From the NCBI GenBank assembly GCA_001970855.1, contig LSSN01002996.1:1-11653 (forward strand): DNA of 11,653 bases, written 5' to 3'. The translations under genes were made by a program, and so were the position numbers. The notes under the pieces are model-generated. The model was not told the DNA's origin. It did no database searches and worked only from the letters and a program-made list of their open reading frames with translations. Positions 1-6,571 of this stretch are shown here, in pieces (the first letter of the stretch is position 1; each line of letters starts with the position of its first letter). The stretch is from Smittium culicis (lineage: Eukaryota > Kickxellomycota > Harpellomycetes > Harpellales > Legeriomycetaceae).

Positions 1-29
1 TGCTAGAGCGGCGGAGGGGGGTCGGTTGA
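1..29 (+). mobile_element. GC-rich scrap, possible 3' end of a mobile element ORF
   Basis: The first 26 or so bases are strongly GC-rich, unlike the following 11 kb. In the frame starting at base 3 they read as a short Arg/Gly-rich tail (LERRRGVG) ending in TGA at 27-29, exactly where the sequence becomes AT-rich. Frame 2 is also open (ARAAEGGRLK...) and runs on into the AT-rich part, so the frame is uncertain. By analogy with the GC-rich reverse transcriptase at the other edge, this may be the end of another GC-rich retroelement pointing into the window. The piece is too short to identify. Confidence 0.25.
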
Positions 30-568
30 AAAATTCTTTTTTTAAATATTTTTTTAACTTTTTAAATTTTTTTTTTTTGCTTATAATTTATGTTTATTTT
101 CTTTATGAGACGACTAAATATCAGTAATTGTCGCAGTATACGTCATATAGCAATAATTGATGTTTTATTTTATTGGTTTATTTTAAAATTTTGCTATTTA
201 TATTAGTCATTTATAGGTAACTTGATTCATTTTACGTTATTTCTAAAGCTAATATACCTGTTATTTATTATTCATTTATTTTTTTTTCATATTTTAATTT
301 TATGAACAATTCACTTATTGGTATATTTAAAATCCATTTAAAATATTAATAGGGCTAAATCTGTACTACGTTTTAGTTAGACTATATTATTTTACAAAAT
401 TTATTAATTATTTGTAAATACGTGCTAATAGATAAAGTCACTATAGTTAGTTAATACATTTATAAATGTACCCAATTTTCACCCCTCTCTTCCTTAATTT
501 TAATATATAATTTTATTTTAGTTTATTCTTTTTCCAATAATCTATCAAATAAAAAAAAAATAAAATTA
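30..568. other. AT-rich non-coding stretch
   Basis: This stretch starts with long T-rich runs (about 35-78) and continues as AT-rich sequence with frequent stops in all frames. I see no ORF, RNA gene or clear repeat in it. Confidence 0.6.
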
Positions 569-997
569 TTTAAATATTAAAATTCTAATACGAGAGATTA
601 TTTTGAGGAACCTATCTTTTCCGATTAAAAATTTTCTTCTTGGCTGCATTACATTTATTTTGGATTTCTCCATAAAAATTCGTCGAATTTTTTATCTGAT
701 ATGGTGAATAACTTTAGCCAATATATGTCGAAGTATTTCCAATACTCCACCAAGAATTTTAAAATTAGGTTTTAGGGCTTTTTTATTCGGTTCAATTAAA
801 TTCTTTTCTTCTTTATTTTTTAATTATAAGATTTAAAAACCATGTACTGACTGTTTTAAATAATTTTTATTCTATAGGTTATCAAAAAAGCTCCATACCT
901 TTTCATTTTGGAAGGAAATTGTGCTTTTTATATAGCTCATTTCTTCTTCACTAACGATATGAATAATAATATTTTTTTCTTGTAGAGATAAAATAAA
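569..997 (-). pseudogene. possible decayed coding region, unidentified
   Basis: This minus-strand frame runs 143 codons between a TGA (998-1000) and a TAA (566-568) with only four internal stops, at 872-874, 833-835, 824-826 and 692-694. Roughly a dozen would be expected by chance at this base composition. The last two open stretches are 43 and 41 codons and contain balanced segments such as KILGGVLEILRHILAKVIHH and MQPRRKFLIGKDRFLK. A hand count gave higher GC at codon position 1 than at positions 2 and 3, which is a coding-like pattern. Against this, the other two minus frames and the plus frame in the same register also contain protein-like stretches of 37-47 codons, so the true frame, or whether it was ever coding, is not settled. 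No family was recognised. It is not an intact gene as it stands. Confidence 0.22.
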
Positions 998-1000
998 TCA

Positions 1001-1893
1001 ATAGAATAAAAAGGCTAATAAATTTTTTGAATAAAAAGGAAAGAAAAATATAGATGTGAATATATAATAATAAATTAAACGAATCATCAATTTTCACAAA
1101 GAGAAGATAGGTTTTCCTATAAAAACTCACTTCAGTATTAAAACTCTTTGCAATAAAACTATGAGAATCATCTCTTTGATTATAATAATGGTTCTTTGGT
1201 GAAATAATTCTTTGTTGTAGCGCTCTGTTAATCTCTGATACGACACACATATGAAAATAAAATCACTAAGAAAAGAAAATTCCACTTTCCCTAAAAATAT
1301 CACATATACCAAAAAAAATACCTTAATTTAATAATTTTATTACTGAGTTCCAAGTATCTGTGATTTATTTATAATTTCTTCAACACTTTATTAATTTTAA
1401 ACTTTTTATAAGTGAATTTCTAGGTTCTTTTGATATAAAATACCCTTTTTCATCTAGTTATATTCCATTAATCTATTAGGTGGTTTTCAAAAGCTTTTCA
1501 TTAACATTCATAAAAAAATAATAGCTTTCAATTCGATGATTTCAAATAAAAATCATATATGTAAAAAATATATTTTGTAGAAAAATTACATAACTATTTA
1601 AAATATAATGTCATTTTCGAATGTTATTATAATATACCATTCAATTATTTCTTTTTTTAAGTTTGTGTATTGCTCGACTAATACTAAACATATTATTTCG
1701 TAAAATATTCTAATTTAACATTTTTTAAAGCTAAATTTATTAATATTATTACTATGAATGTTTATTATGTTTCTGAATTTAATTAACAATTAAATATAGA
1801 GAAGTAAAAATTATTTATTAAAAATTATTTTAGATTCAAACCTGTTATTATAAAATCTTTCGTGAATTTTAATTATTAGTAAAAAATAAAAAT
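1001..1893. other. AT-rich stretch without convincing genes
   Basis: Two overlapping minus-strand ORFs (951-1250, 99 codons; 1127-1312, 61 codons) lie at the left of this stretch, but they are in conflicting frames and end in Phe/Leu/Ile/Tyr-rich low-complexity sequence. They are most likely chance ORFs. From about 1313 to 1893 I see nothing beyond AT-rich sequence. Confidence 0.5.
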
Positions 1894-2076
1894 ATGCAAA
1901 AAAAAAATATAGACAATAATACAAAGAATGTTGATAGTTATAAAGATTTATTTGGCTCATATTATCCAATAATCTCAAGAAAACGTGCATATAATTTATA
2001 TAATATTGGTTATCTAATACATAGATCAAGACAAAATAATGATAAATTATTAGTCATAATTCTTGATAAATATTAA
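1894..2076 (+). CDS. weak hypothetical 60-residue ORF
   Basis: This is a short ORF starting at an ATG after an A-rich leader. The product would be hydrophilic and rich in Asn, Lys, Tyr and Ile, with no signal peptide, membrane segment or recognised motif; the centre (FGSYYPIISRKRAYNLYNIG) is the most protein-like part. A hand count gives GC at codon positions 1, 2 and 3 of roughly 28, 22 and 10 percent, the order expected of real genes in AT-rich genomes. Against it, several ORFs of this length are expected by chance in 11 kb of such DNA, and a 72-codon minus-strand ORF overlaps it. The same frame continues past the stop with fewer stops than expected to about 2493, so it could be the 5' part of a decayed longer gene. 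Function is unknown. Confidence 0.25.
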   Translation: MQKKNIDNNTKNVDSYKDLFGSYYPIISRKRAYNLYNIGYLIHRSRQNNDKLLVIILDKY

Positions 2077-3040
2077 ATTATCATATGTACTATATTGGAA
2101 TTAGATATATATCTGCTGTAGGGATTTAGGCTATTTAAAATGAATAATATCTAATTATCATTGAACCTGATATTTAAAGCTTTAATATTATGTAGTTTAT
2201 ATTTTTATGCGTACATAAAGTTTTTCATTACATTACTATAGGTTTTTTATCGATATGATACAAATGAATTAAATTTCTGTCACTTTATACAAAAAATTAT
2301 ATTTAATTTAATATCCCTAGATTATAATAAATAATGTAAAATGTCATAGAGTGATTCTACGACTGAGTAAAAGAGAAATAAAGGGTAAATAAAATTAGGC
2401 CGAACTAAAATTCTTAATTTTGCTAAGTACAAAGAAAAACGAGCAGAAAGAAAAAAAAAAGAATTTAGAAAGAAGATCTACACGTTATTATAAAATCTTT
2501 TTTTTCGAAGAAAATTAAGATATTTTTAATCCAATCAAATATCAAGAGAATAAAAATAAAAATAAAAAAATGACAAGACAGTACGAATCTTAAGGATTTA
2601 GAATAGAAAACAGAATAACAGAAGCAAATAATGTATATAAGTGGAACTCAGAGAACCTTTAGTTCGCTCTCGAATTTTAGTGATAACAATTTTTATAGTT
2701 AGTTTTTTTTTCCTTATATAATTAAATTGGATTATAAGCTTAAATAAAAAAAAAAATAAATAGCAACGAAAATAGGGCAAAAAGTGCACAGAAAACTTAA
2801 AACTCGTATATTCTCAGAGCTAAAAATTTGATTTAAACTCATAACATTATTTGCATTATAACATTTAAAACAAAAATTCTTGGAACAGGGTTTACAATTA
2901 ATACACAAATAAGAAACTTTTTTTTCTCTCTCTCAATTTTAATAATCATTCGCTAAAACACAAAAACACGCTTTAAAAGCTTCACATTATATATTTCTTA
3001 TATACTAAATTAAATCCTTAATCGTAAATAAAGGCAGTGG
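2077..3040. other. AT-rich stretch with a coding-like island at 2389-2493
   Basis: No intact gene is present. In the plus frame shared with the ORF at 1894, a 34-codon stop-free run at 2389-2490 begins IKLGRTKILNFAKYKEKRAE and becomes Lys/Arg-rich, partly because it crosses a purine tract. A second plus-strand frame from an ATG at 2570 also has a short protein-like run (ENRITEANNVYKWNSENL). A 63-codon minus ORF at 2598-2789 is mostly Leu/Phe/Ile/Lys low complexity and is probably chance. The rest, to the edge of the inverted-repeat element, is AT-rich with no feature seen. Confidence 0.45.
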
Positions 3041-3048
3041 TACGTATA
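3041..3048. repeat. candidate left target-site duplication
   Basis: TACGTATA here matches TACTGTATA at 5048-5056 except for one missing base. The two copies lie immediately outside the termini proposed for the inverted-repeat element, both of which begin AAACT when read inward. An 8-9 bp duplication would suit a Mutator-like or foldback transposon, but the match is short, AT-rich and imperfect. Confidence 0.35.
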
Positions 3049-3066
3049 AAACTACCACAAAAACCT

Positions 3067-3118
3067 CCGAGTAGGCAACAGGTATTTTTACCCAATTTTG
3101 GTCCAAATACCCTCTCGG
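3067..3118. other. sub-terminal imperfect hairpin in the repeat arm
   Basis: CCGAG (3067-3071) can pair with CTCGG (3114-3118), and GGTATTT (3081-3087) with AAATACC (3105-3111), leaving unequal bulges between the two stems. The mirror copy lies at about 4990-5041 in the other arm. Structured sub-terminal DNA is common in transposon ends and may be a protein binding site, though this is inference. Confidence 0.5.
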
Positions 3119-3344
3119 ATAGCAATTTGCAATTTTAGAGGTATTTTAATCAAAAAAATAGCTACAAAGAAACTAGCTACAAATTAACAAAAAAAATACT
3201 AAAATCTAGAATTCTAAATATAATAATTTGATTTGTTTATTTTTTTTTTTAAAAAAGCAAAGCCTAATTCGTCAAGTACATTTTTTAGTTGCTATGATAG
3301 AAATTATATTTTGGTTCATTTCACAGCCATTTTATAACAGAACT

Positions 3345-3412
3345 GCGAATTGCCTTATCAGAGTGCAATTGATAATAAGCCAGACTATTTGAAATATAAA
3401 TAGCCAATTCGC
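3345..3412. other. possible three-way-junction fold in the repeat arm
   Basis: An 8-bp closing stem GCGAATTG (3345-3352) / CAATTCGC (3405-3412) encloses two small hairpins: TTATCA (3355-3360) / TGATAA (3370-3375), and CTATTT (3385-3390) / AAATAG (3398-3403). The whole is 68 nt and is repeated in mirror image at 4695-4762, where the single base difference (3354) lies in an unpaired position. It does not fit a tRNA: there is no T arm or B box, and the stem lengths differ. Chance pairing in AT-rich DNA cannot be excluded for the two inner stems. Confidence 0.35.
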
Positions 3413-3585
3413 AAATAAAATTTACTAAAAGTTGTCAATTTAATTCAACTAGCCTATAAAATCACTTTAATAAAAATGGGGTATACTTAAAACAATAAAC
3501 CAACAATTTTTCAATTTAAAATTCACAAAGTTGCCTTCTTAGATGGTTACCACCTTAAGGTTTTGTATACTCAAAACTTTTACTG

Positions 3586-4521
3586 AAAAATCATTTTAAA
3601 TAAAATTTATATCTATTTTATTTATATTAAATTTATATTAATCGCAAAATAAAAAAAAAAAATGAAAGGGGGATTTATAAGTGAAGTATATACCATAAAT
3701 ATATATAAGAGTTTAGTATCATAAATTTATAAAAATTATAAACTTTAAACAAAATGAAAACTATATTCTAAATCCATATTTTTCGAATATTAAATCCAAC
3801 CTAATTGCTAAATCGATTTCTGATCTAATAAAATCAAAACGTTATTAGATTATTTACCAGTTTATTAAAAAATTATTTTAATTTTTATTCAGATTCTTAT
3901 TCATTTTACATTTTTTGATGGTGATTTTTATTTAGTTTTTTATTCCTACGCTAATTTAAAGAATACTAAACTATATATCCTCTAATAAACAAAATGATTA
4001 ATAGCTAAACACTGGCTCTTAAATACGAAATATATTTATAATTATTTCAAACGACGAAGTAGAATATCCAAGATTTTAAAAATTTATATTTTGTATTTTA
4101 TGATATAATCTTAAATTAATATAATATTATTTATAATCTATTTGAAATCAATTATGAAAATTTAAAAGCTATGTTAATTTTAATAGTGCTTTTTTTAGAT
4201 CAATAGTTAATAGAAATATAATTCGTGTAACTATTGATAATTTTTTTTTTTTTACCAATATAATTGCAAAATTAAACTTTATTAAAAAACGAATTTTCTC
4301 TGGAAAATTATCAAAGTGTATTTTTCTGGATTATTAAAACTTTCATCTAGATTAGTAGCTAGCTAATCATTTGATTACTACGCAAAATTTATATAAATAA
4401 TACTAAAAGATAAATTTTCTTTTTTTTTTCTTTACCCAATTAAATTTTTCTGAAAACACATTAAATATGAAAAAAGATATCATCCTACCTTTTAACCCTC
4501 TATTGATTTAATTTATAACTA
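3586..4521. other. unique AT-rich centre of the inverted-repeat element
   Basis: About 936 bp separate the two arms. No ORF, RNA gene or duplicated segment is seen. It contains two perfect small inverted repeats: ATCTAATAA (3823-3831) with TTATTAGAT (3842-3850), and ATCAATAGTTA (4199-4209) with TAACTATTGAT (4228-4238). A non-palindromic spacer of this size argues against a simple fold-back amplification artefact. Confidence 0.6.
4199..4238. other. 11-bp perfect hairpin inside the element centre
   Basis: ATCAATAGTTA (4199-4209) and TAACTATTGAT (4228-4238) form a perfect 11-bp stem with an 18-nt loop. It is the longest small perfect palindrome I noticed in the window besides the large repeat. 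Role unknown. Confidence 0.45.
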
Positions 4522-5048
4522 CAATAAAAGTTTTGAGTATGCAAAACCTTAAGGTGGTAACCATCTAAGAAGGCAACTTTGTGAATTTTAAATTGAAAAA
4601 TTGTTGGTTTATTGTTTTAAGTATACCCCATTTTTATTAAAGTGATTTTATAGGCTAGTTGAATTAAATTGACAACTTTTAGTAAATTTTATTTGCGAAT
4701 TGGCTATTTATATTTCAAATAGTCTGGCTTATTATCAATTGCACTCTGATAAAGCAATTCGCAGTTCTGTTATAAAATGGCTGTGAAATGAACCAAAATA
4801 TAATTTCTATCATAGCAACTAAAAAATGTACTTGACGAATTAGGCTTTGCTTTTTTAAAAAAAAAAATAAACAAATCAAATTATTATATTTAGAATTCTA
4901 GATTTTAGTATATTTTTTTGTTAATTTGTAGCTAGTTTCTTTGTAGCTATTTTTTTGATTAAAATACCTCTAAAATTGCAAATTGCTATCCGAGAGGGTA
5001 TTTGGACCAAAATTGGGTAAAAATACCTGTTGCCTACTCGGAAGTTTT
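4522..5048 (-). repeat. right arm of long inverted repeat
   Basis: This is the mirror copy of 3060-3585, about 99 percent identical and collinear along its whole length. See the left arm for the list of differences. The outer end (CCTACTCGGAAGTTTT) borders the candidate target-site duplication. Confidence 0.97.
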
Positions 5049-5056
5049 ACTGTATA
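5048..5056. repeat. candidate right target-site duplication
   Basis: TACTGTATA here pairs with TACGTATA at 3041-3048, with one base missing in the left copy. See the left copy for the reasoning and caveats. Confidence 0.35.
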
Positions 5057-5671
5057 CACTTTTTTTCAGCTGACCGCCCTCAGTCACTCTTGCAATTTAA
5101 TACACACTATAAATGAGCGCGTAATGACATGATAATCGGTTATTCTTAGTGTAAAAGTAATTTATGTACGATTTTAATTAGTTTTAAATATTACTACAAA
5201 AATATATAGTATCTATCGTTATTTTTTAGTTAAATTTATTTTAATCTTTTGTTCTTTGTGTTATCATAATTTTAAATTTATTTTAGAATCTAGTATAACA
5301 GAGATATTTTATAACTTTAACCTATATTATTAAATAATTTATTTTGACTTTATTTATTTACCGAAATTAAAAACGGTTTTATTTATCGATTCTGAATAAA
5401 AATTATTTTCATTGATTATCTTATTGATTTTAAAAATGTATTAAACAAGTATTCTACTAGATATTTCTTCTATAGCTCCACCATATTAGAATAATATCTT
5501 TGTTTTTTATACCTATATAAGAATTGTATTTATAATATAGACCGATTAGGATAAAATAAGTGTTTTATTAGCATACATTTTCAATTAATTTAAAAAATAT
5601 GATGTTAAAATAATCATAGGTGAGTTTCGTAAATTTTAATTTTTACGTGGCTTATGCTGTAATAATTAAAT
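5057..5671. other. intergenic stretch between the element and the secreted-protein gene
   Basis: The first 80 or so bases (about 5067-5140) are less AT-rich than the surroundings and include TGAC (5071-5074) and GTCA (5083-5086) in inverted orientation. The remainder is AT-rich. On the minus strand it forms the 3' flank of the 299-residue gene; an AATAAA hexamer (5564-5569, minus) lies about 100 bases past the stop, but such hexamers are common here by chance. No gene is seen. Confidence 0.5.
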
Positions 5672-6571
5672 TCAACCCGTAAAGGAAGATATTTTTTGAA
5701 TGAATTTTGATGCAAGAGCATTGAAACTGTGACCAATTTCAATCAAAGGTCTGTTATTTTGAAGTTCTCTATAATAATACCAATGCTCATAACAAAAACC
5801 ATCATTTCTTAAATAGTGGTACTGATAGGTTTTAATTTTTTCCTTCAGATCTAACTCTTCTGCATTATAGTCTCTATTTAACCTACGTTTTCTGGATTCA
5901 TTAAATTTTGTGCAATTTATAGCTTCTAATTGCGAAATAATTGACAATAGAATCTTATTGATTTTTTTGGTGAGGTTAAATACCTCATACTGAAAGCTCA
6001 AATATTTTGAATATTTTATGAAAGATAGCTCATTTTGACCAATAGTTAAATTTTTATCAGCTTCATTTATTCTCTTGACGATTCTAACGTTTTTATTAAT
6101 GACGTCAATATAACTATACAATTCAAAAATTTCAGCTATAGCTTCTTTAAATTCAGCTACTTTTTCTTCGCTTTCAAATTTACAAGATAGTTCATTACCA
6201 GCTTTTCCTTTTAAGGAGCTGCAGCTTTCGTCTTTCAATTTATTAGTCTTTCTGATCATATCTATATAGCACTTTTTAATAGAGTTATATGCTTCTTCAG
6301 CTTCATTGTTAATTTCTTTGATACTAACTTTTTTAAAATTACCGCAATCTACGTCACAAGTTCTTGGGCTAACAGGTCTTTTAATCGAATAACTAAAAAT
6401 AGAGTAATAAAGGGCTGAATTCAAACTGTCTTTATTTAAATCAACTTCTACGCAGTAACAATCATTATCCGAAATTCTGGAAATATTAAAACTTTCTGAA
6501 TGATAAATGGATGAAGATTTGCTAAAAATCATAAGGGTTCCAAAAAAGTAAAACAATTTCTTAATATACAT
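5672..6571 (-). CDS. putative secreted, cysteine-containing protein of unknown function
   Basis: This is a 299-codon uninterrupted ORF ending in TGA, far longer than chance allows in this AT-rich DNA, so it is very likely a real intronless gene. The first ATG gives a classical signal peptide: a Lys-containing start (MYIKK), a hydrophobic core (LFYFFGTLMIF) and a small polar SKSSS stretch with probable cleavage near residues 20-21. No other membrane segment is seen. The mature part has nine cysteines (38, 40, 72, 76, 101, 117, 130, 220, 260), including CYC and CDVDC pairs, suggesting disulfides. Residues about 85-215 look helical and charged. A basic RKRR cluster (227-230) resembles a kexin/furin-type processing site. 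Five NXS/T sequons exist (29, 174, 199, 219, 224), but microsporidia generally lack N-glycosylation, so they may be unused if the host assignment is right. No family was recognised. A spore-wall, polar-tube-associated or host-directed secreted protein is possible, but this is inference. There is no adjacent co-oriented gene. Confidence 0.88.
   Translation of the reverse strand: MYIKKLFYFFGTLMIFSKSSSIYHSESFNISRISDNDCYCVEVDLNKDSLNSALYYSIFSYSIKRPVSPRTCDVDCGNFKKVSIKEINNEAEEAYNSIKKCYIDMIRKTNKLKDESCSSLKGKAGNELSCKFESEEKVAEFKEAIAEIFELYSYIDVINKNVRIVKRINEADKNLTIGQNELSFIKYSKYLSFQYEVFNLTKKINKILLSIISQLEAINCTKFNESRKRRLNRDYNAEELDLKEKIKTYQYHYLRNDGFCYEHWYYYRELQNNRPLIEIGHSFNALASKFIQKISSFTG

Larger units (their letters stand above)
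3060..3585 (+). repeat. left arm of long inverted repeat
   Basis: This arm is the reverse complement of 4522-5048. Reading base by base, I find four substitutions (left/right partners 3065/5043, 3354/4753, 3566/4541, 3583/4524, all C-T transitions in arm orientation) and one 1-bp length difference in the A-rich run near 3187-3196. Identity is therefore about 99 percent. Outside these limits the match ends, apart from a possible short terminal extension on the outer side. The outer end is relatively GC-rich and contains a sub-terminal hairpin (3067-3118). One frame near the outer end (3050-3187) is open for about 45 codons without an ATG and is not claimed as a gene. Confidence 0.97.
3049..5047. 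mobile_element. non-autonomous element with ~526-bp terminal inverted repeats
   Basis: This is an element of about 2 kb made of two long inverted arms (3060-3585 and 4522-5048) around about 936 bp of AT-rich DNA. No ORF of meaningful size lies in the arms or the centre, so it would depend on a transposase encoded elsewhere. The proposed ends extend slightly beyond the collinear arms: both termini read AAACT, then TCCGAG on the right and, after about 12 extra bases, TCCGAG on the left. Long arms plus a candidate 8-9 bp flanking direct repeat resemble Mutator-like or foldback elements. Alternatives are a segmental inverted duplication or a locus for long hairpin RNA. The inverted repeat itself is certain; its classification as a transposon is inference. 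Confidence 0.55.

Noticed and set aside
788..805. GGTTCAATTAAA resembling a tRNA B box
   Set aside because: There is no matching A box, no acceptor stem and no T arm around it.
951..1250. 99-codon minus-strand ORF, with a 61-codon ORF (1127-1312) overlapping it in another frame
   Set aside because: The C-terminal half is Phe/Leu/Ile/Tyr low complexity, no homology is recognisable, and the two frames conflict. A chance ORF of this size is plausible in this AT-rich DNA, although a frameshifted remnant cannot be excluded.
1811..2029. 72-codon minus-strand ORF
   Set aside because: It is hydrophobic low-complexity translation of AT-rich DNA, and it overlaps a plus-strand ORF with a better codon-position pattern.
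2598..2789. 63-codon minus-strand ORF
   Set aside because: It is mostly Leu, Phe, Ile and Lys runs arising from A/T tracts, with no coding signature.
3345..3412. tRNA interpretation of the 68-nt folded segment in the repeat arm
   Set aside because: It lacks a T arm with the conserved loop, and the closing stem and hairpin sizes do not fit a tRNA.
3049..5047. CRISPR-like or simple assembly fold-back explanation for the inverted repeat
   Set aside because: There are no short regularly spaced direct repeats. The 936-bp unique centre and the arm differences argue against a simple fold-back artefact, although long reads would settle this.
5330..5577. Minus-strand frame with protein-like pieces (for example KKYLVEYLFNTFLKSI) downstream of the 299-residue gene
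   Set aside because: Stop density is close to what is expected by chance, and I saw no clear coding signature.
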